Below are positions 60,523 to 64,000 of a stretch of DNA of 64,000 nucleotides, piece after piece. How positions within the stretch are numbered: position 1 is the first letter of the stretch; each line of letters begins with the position of its first letter. The DNA is from Candidatus Parcubacteria bacterium. GTDB taxonomy: Bacteria > Patescibacteriota > Saccharimonadia > Saccharimonadales > Saccharimonadaceae. The notes beneath the pieces were generated by a model, which did not search any database, was not told the DNA's origin, and saw only the letters and a program-made list of their open reading frames with translations. The position numbers and the translations under genes were made by a program. The stretch is taken from the NCBI GenBank assembly GCA_023391075.1, contig JAEWBQ010000004.1:1-64000 (forward strand), in the 5' to 3' direction.

Positions 60523-60900
60523 TTACGCGCGCTGAACGGCAGTTTCTGGCTGAGTTTTCGAAAACAGCACGACCAGGATGACTGCGATACCGACAGCGAC
60601 GTGTGGCACCCAAACGTTCCAGGCCTGACCCGCGAAGCCAAACAGCCATGGTGACAGCAGCAGGAAGAGCGATGCTACGACATCAATAATTAGGTGCACA
60701 GGCATACCGATAACCTTGACGAGTCCCCATTCATAATTAGTGAACAGACTGTACAGGAAGAGGCCGATACCCAGGACAACCGGGATGACAACCGCTGGGC
60801 CGCCTACTGATGAGAAGCCGAAAATCATTGGGGCAAACATCAGGGCAATGGCAACCACGTAATCGAGGACACCGTGAACTTTGGTAGGAATAAAACGCAT
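60523..60900 (-). CDS. SPW-repeat membrane protein (paralogue 1)
   Basis: 125 residues from MRFIPTKVHGVLDY. Four hydrophobic segments; motif LSPWLFGFAGQAWNVWVPHVAVGI is the SPW repeat, and FAPMIFGFSSVGG is its degenerate partner. AAGGAG precedes ATG 60900. About half of its residues match the 61668 protein. Role unknown; perhaps envelope stress. It lies divergent to the Crp/Fnr gene. Confidence 0.8.
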   Translation of the reverse strand: MRFIPTKVHGVLDYVVAIALMFAPMIFGFSSVGGPAVVIPVVLGIGLFLYSLFTNYEWGLVKVIGMPVHLIIDVVASLFLLLSPWLFGFAGQAWNVWVPHVAVGIAVILVVLFSKTQPETAVQRA

Positions 60901-60981
60901 ATATTGCTCCTTATTTAAGTTATGTGGCAATCATAGCGCGGCCAGCGCCAGGAGTTTGTAAGGAATATTACGGACAAGCCG

Positions 60982-60987
60982 TATAAT
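60982..60987 (+). promoter_or_regulatory. -10 element of the leaderless crp/fnr-type gene
   Basis: TATAAT, ending 6 nt before ATG 60994; no good -35 seen. Confidence 0.65.
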
Positions 60988-60993
60988 ACTGGT

Positions 60994-61617
60994 ATGGATA
61001 ATATCGACTTTGTCAAAGCCTTTCCTCTCCGGCCGTTCACTAAGGGCGAAGTACTCCTCAGTGAAGGCGACGCCGCGCATACGCTGCTTGCCATACAGAC
61101 CGGATACGTTAAAGTAAGCGCGATTGACGACAGCGGCAGCCAAAAGTTGCTATGGATTGCGGGGCGCTACGACGTCATACCGGTCGAGCGTATGTTCAGC
61201 ATGCGGACGAATCTACGTTATTTTTATACCGCCCTCAGCAATGGCGCTGCCTACCATGTCGACAAGCAGACCTTCCTAGACAAGGCAGCCGACTCCCCTG
61301 CGCTCATGACAGAAATCGCCCGTGGCATCAGTCAGCACTACGACGAGCTGCTCGAACGGCTGCAAGGCGCGGGGCACCTGACTGTCCGCGAGCGCTTGAT
61401 TGCAGTCCTTCGCTACATTGTCCAACATTTCAGCAGCGACACTACTGTTGATTTGTATGAGCTCGGCCTGCGCCTAACTCATCAAGATCTTGCCGACATG
61501 ATCGGCACTACCCGCGAAACCACCTCGCTCACTCTGGCCCAGCTCAAGCGCGAGGGCATGATCGACTACGGCCGGGATCATTTCACCATTCATACCGAGC
61601 AACTGCTAAGTGCATAA
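60994..61617 (+). CDS. Crp/Fnr-family transcription regulator
   Basis: 207 residues. N-terminal cyclic-nucleotide-type beta roll (FTKGEVLLSEGDAAHTLLAIQTGYVKVS), a long dimer helix and a C-terminal winged HTH (LTHQDLADMIGTTRETTSLTLAQLKREGMIDY). No Fe-S cysteines, so not an oxygen-sensing Fnr. Leaderless. Flanked by two SPW genes, which are the obvious candidate targets. Confidence 0.9.
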   Translation: MDNIDFVKAFPLRPFTKGEVLLSEGDAAHTLLAIQTGYVKVSAIDDSGSQKLLWIAGRYDVIPVERMFSMRTNLRYFYTALSNGAAYHVDKQTFLDKAADSPALMTEIARGISQHYDELLERLQGAGHLTVRERLIAVLRYIVQHFSSDTTVDLYELGLRLTHQDLADMIGTTRETTSLTLAQLKREGMIDYGRDHFTIHTEQLLSA

Positions 61618-61619
61618 TA

Positions 61620-61649
61620 ATACGCCGCTCTTTGTATAGAGCGGCGTAT
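61620..61649 (+). terminator. Terminator of the regulator gene (shared with the convergent SPW gene)
   Basis: ATACGCCGCTCT / AGAGCGGCGTAT, 12-bp perfect arms, loop TTGTAT. Confidence 0.8.
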
Positions 61650-61667
61650 CCATGGAGTAGCGACTGA

Positions 61668-62087
61668 CTACAACGCAGCGCGTGGATGGCGAGGCGTGTG
61701 GTGATGGCGGTGCCACTTGTGATCGGCGGCTTCGGTTTCAGGAGCCGAAATCAGCGTCACGATAATCAGGCCGATGCCCACGACGATATGCGGCAGCCAC
61801 GCGTTCATCGCCTGATCGGCAAAGCCGAACAAGAACGGCGACAGCGCCAGAGCTGCGGCCAAGATCACGTCGATCATCATGTGATATGGCACGCTGATGA
61901 GCTTGACGAGGCCCACTTCGTACTGCGTCAGAACGCTATAGAGCGCCAGCAGGATACCGAAAACGATCGGAATCACTACTGCTGCTCCGCCGACGCTGGC
62001 GAACCCGAATAGAAACGGTGCCAAAATCAGCGCTAACGCTACTACTAAATCAATTATTCCATGTATTTTTGTCGGTATCACTCGCAT
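61668..62087 (-). CDS. SPW-repeat membrane protein (paralogue 2)
   Basis: 139 residues from MRVIPTKIHGIIDL, same layout as the 60523 protein: four hydrophobic segments, LAPFLFGFASVGG and LSPFLFGFADQAMNAWLPHIVVGI. C-terminus rich in His (HKWHRHHHTPRHPR), which the other copy lacks and which could bind metal. AGGAGGGA precedes ATG 62087. Confidence 0.8.
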   Translation of the reverse strand: MRVIPTKIHGIIDLVVALALILAPFLFGFASVGGAAVVIPIVFGILLALYSVLTQYEVGLVKLISVPYHMMIDVILAAALALSPFLFGFADQAMNAWLPHIVVGIGLIIVTLISAPETEAADHKWHRHHHTPRHPRAAL

Positions 62088-62170
62088 AGATCCCTCCTGG
62101 TTACCCTTTGTGCCTCTATCATATCCCGGCCATATTAAGGTGTATGTTAAGTATTTTACATATATCAAAA

Positions 62171-62189
62171 ACCGCCCGAATGGGGCGGT
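62171..62189 (-). terminator. Terminator of rpsG
   Basis: ACCGCCC / GGGCGGT with TTTTTGATA on the minus strand. Confidence 0.8.
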
Positions 62190-62210
62190 TTAAGACTGCG
62201 CGGGTTGTGA

Positions 62211-62690
62211 TTAGCCGCGGGCAAAGTGCGCGAATGCGCGGTTGGCTTCGGCCATCTTGTGTGTGTCTTCCTTCTTCTTGAAGGCTGCACCGGCTTCGTT
62301 GTAAGCATCAACGATTTCGAGTGCGAGACGCTGAGAGTATGGCATGCCGCTACGAGCGCGAGCTGACTGCACAAGCCATGAGAATGCGTAATGCATCTGG
62401 CGGTGACCAGAAACTGGGAATGGAATCTGGTAGTTTGCGCCACCGACACGGCGTGACTTAACTTCAAAGTTTGGCGAAACGTTCTTGAGTGCCTTTTCGA
62501 ACACTGCGAGTGGATCTTCGCTATCGACTTTCTTAGCAGCGACTTCGAGTGCGGTGTAGACAGCACGCTCAGCAACAAGCTTCTTGCCGTCAAGCATCGA
62601 CTTGTTGATCAGGCGCTGGACGAGCGGGCTCTGGTACTTGCGGTCTGGCTTTGGTACGCGAACGAGCGATTTGGTTACTTTACGAGGCAT
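62211..62690 (-). CDS. rpsG: 30S ribosomal protein uS7
   Basis: 159 residues. DRKYQSPLVQRLINKSMLDGKKLVAERAVYTALE and GGANYQIPFPVSGHRQMHYAFSWLVQSARAR are diagnostic. Two bases after rpsL. Confidence 0.97.
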   Translation of the reverse strand: MPRKVTKSLVRVPKPDRKYQSPLVQRLINKSMLDGKKLVAERAVYTALEVAAKKVDSEDPLAVFEKALKNVSPNFEVKSRRVGGANYQIPFPVSGHRQMHYAFSWLVQSARARSGMPYSQRLALEIVDAYNEAGAAFKKKEDTHKMAEANRAFAHFARG

Positions 62691-62692
62691 GA

Positions 62693-63106
62693 CTACTTGT
62701 CCTCCTTCTTAGCACCGTACTTCGAACGGCCCTGCTTGCGCTTTGAGACACCCTGGAGGTCCAGTGCACCACGAACGATGTGGTAACGAACACCTGGAAG
62801 GTCTGGCACGCGACCACCACGCACGAGCACAACGGCGTGCTCCTGGAGGTTGTGGCCTTCACCACCGATATAAGCCCAAACTTCCTGACCGTTGGTCAGA
62901 CGAACACGAGCAACCTTGCGGAGTGCCGAGTTAGGCTTCTTTGGTGTCTTGGTGGTTACCTTGATACAGACACCACGCTTCAGCGGAGCATCTTGATCGT
63001 AGTAACGAGTCTTGAGTGCGTTGTGGATGCGACCAAGTGCTGGAGACTTCGATTTCTTCGCAGCAGTCTTGCGTGGCTTACGCACGAGTTGGTTGATAGT
63101 TGGCAT
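62693..63106 (-). CDS. rpsL: 30S ribosomal protein uS12
   Basis: 137 residues. [39 protein letters not shown] (decoding loop Lys), [35 protein letters not shown]. Wild-type Lys positions for streptomycin contact are present. The leader is about 150 nt with a small hairpin GAGAC / GTCTC. Confidence 0.98.
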   Translation of the reverse strand: MPTINQLVRKPRKTAAKKSKSPALGRIHNALKTRYYDQDAPLKRGVCIKVTTKTPKKPNSALRKVARVRLTNGQEVWAYIGGEGHNLQEHAVVLVRGGRVPDLPGVRYHIVRGALDLQGVSKRKQGRSKYGAKKEDK

Positions 63107-63259
63107 GAAAACTCCTGTTGTTCATGGTTAATGAGACGAGATTGTCTCTGGTTTTATGGGTTGGCCTCAGCATGACCGCGCCATCTTTACTCTTCGGCTG
63201 CCTATCGTGTGTACACATTCTCTCACGGCTAGACTCCAAAAAGTGGAAACTCATCTAAT

Positions 63260-63288
63260 ATCGTAGCAGATTAAGGTAATTATTTCAA
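63260..63288 (-). promoter_or_regulatory. Promoter of rpsL-rpsG
   Basis: -35 TTGAAA (63283-63288), 17-nt spacer, extended -10 TGCTACGAT (TACGAT 63260-63265). Confidence 0.65.
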
Positions 63289-63373
63289 GATATGAAGGGA
63301 GCCCGGAGGCTCAACGAAGGGATTACCTTCGCGGGCCTTCACGGGCTCAGGAACCGGCACGTACGCCGGACCG

Positions 63374-63658
63374 TCATGCCGGCTGCGGCGCAGCTGCCTT
63401 TGGGGCGGCCTGCGCCAACACGTTCGACAAACCGCACTTTGCAAGGCGCAAGCTTGCCGAGGTAGTTGCCTCGCACAGAGCATCGAGCACGGCCAGGGCG
63501 TCCTCGTAGTGCTTGTGCTCAAGGGCGGTTTCGACCTTGCTGCAGGCTTCGGAATGAGCCTCCCGATGCGGCTCGAGGCGGAACCTCACGTCGGCAACGG
63601 CAGCGGCGATGTTTGCCTGGGCCTGCCGGCGCTCTCCAACTGCATCAAAAGCTTTCAC
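63374..63658 (-). CDS. Orphan helical protein with possible +1-frame extension (94 aa)
   Basis: Not recognised. Helical, Ala-rich, ends in APKAAAPQPA. AGGGGAATC precedes ATG. The TGA stop is followed by C, and the +1 frame from there stays open with a sensible Pro/Val/Glu-rich tail ending GSLHILK at 63280. This could be a frameshifted gene or programmed frameshift. Confidence 0.6.
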   Translation of the reverse strand: MKAFDAVGERRQAQANIAAAVADVRFRLEPHREAHSEACSKVETALEHKHYEDALAVLDALCEATTSASLRLAKCGLSNVLAQAAPKAAAPQPA

Positions 63659-63772
63659 AAGATTCCCCTTGTCTGTGTGCGGTCGCGGTGTTGCGATTCC
63701 TTTCCTAGCCTACGCCCCTCCTCACTAGGGGTCAAATACAAAATTTACAGCGTTATGTGGAAAACGAAAAGA

Positions 63773-63819
63773 GCCCGGGAAGAGCCATCTGCGACCATAG
63801 TCGCGGACTCTTTCCGGGC
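63773..63819 (-). terminator. Terminator after the 63824 gene
   Basis: GCCCGGAAAGAG / CTCTTCCCGGGC arms with an inner GCGAC / GTCGC stem, then CTCTTTTC. Confidence 0.85.
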
Positions 63820-63823
63820 ACAC

Positions 63824-64000
63824 CTACTGCTTGACGAAGTGTTGCTCAAGCAGATTTGCCAGGTCGGCGTGACCCTGCCTGCGCAGGTGCCGAGCAGCCC
63901 ACTGGTATTGCTCATCTTCGAAGTACTGAAAACACAGTTCTTCGATGGCAAACACTTGGGCGAAATGCTCGATTTGCCGATCAGTCAGGCGGCCATTGCT
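63824..64000 (-). CDS. C-terminal part of an unknown protein (cut by window edge)
   Basis: 58 codons open to the edge and ending TAG at 63824. Helical, rich in Gln/His/Glu (IEHFAQVFAIEELCFQYFEDE type). Not recognised. It is followed by a strong terminator, which supports it as a real gene end. Confidence 0.55.
   Translation of the reverse strand, partial: SNGRLTDRQIEHFAQVFAIEELCFQYFEDEQYQWAARHLRRQGHADLANLLEQHFVKQ

Overview
The window looks like a chromosomal segment of a Patescibacteria/CPR bacterium, most likely Candidatus Saccharibacteria (TM7). The evidence is a compact ribosomal-protein cluster with no uL30 gene between S5 and L15, no adk or map after secY, zinc-free forms of bL36, bL33 and uS14, many short orphan proteins, and normal use of TGA as stop (which argues against the UGA-recoding CPR lineages). 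The assignment is inference from gene content; no rRNA gene is present.

Layout. (1) 1-7370 is an A/T-richer array of single-gene cassettes, nearly all on the minus strand. Each junction repeats the same order: stop codon, a 35-60 bp structured repeat ending in GCCA (minus strand), an intrinsic terminator, an extended -10 promoter, and an ATG usually exactly 6 nt after the -10, i.e. a leaderless gene. The cargo is PAP2 phosphatase, HIT protein (one intact, one broken copy), DUF218, 2H-phosphoesterase-like, NUDIX, barstar-like and small membrane proteins. (2) 7541-12308 is a five-gene plus-strand operon (GT4, ATP-grasp, NUDIX, histidine-phosphatase-like, aminotransferase), ending beside a tRNA-Trp gene. 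The 3' end and downstream flank of this tRNA are related in sequence to the array repeats. (3) 12616-19366 holds MscS, an alpha-glucan operon (glycosyltransferase, GH57, GH15, unknown) and bL33. (4) 19448-25016 holds three tRNAs, a CAP-domain protein, TPR, HolB, an RluD-type enzyme, an unknown protein and TrpS.

(5) 25500-63106 is a stretched-out str-S10-spc-alpha superoperon on the minus strand. In transcription order it reads S12, S7, EF-G, EF-Tu, S10, L3-L4-L23-L2-S19-L22-S3-L16-L29-S17-L14-L24-L5-S14-S8, L6-L18-S5-L15, SecY, IF-1-L36-S13-S11-S4-RpoA-L17-L13-S9. The ancestral order is kept, but blocks are separated by envelope genes (VanY-type peptidase, YitT, SPW-repeat proteins, a DUF348/3D protein), a Crp/Fnr regulator and about fifteen short orphan genes, most followed by a GC-rich hairpin.

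Signals. Clear -35/-10 promoters with 17-nt spacing precede many units. Ribosomal genes carry Shine-Dalgarno sites, while many single genes appear leaderless. A long hairpin leader precedes rplC. No gap without a gene exceeds about 300 nt. No CRISPR array, rRNA or transposase was seen, and no recombinase gene accompanies the cassette array inside the window.
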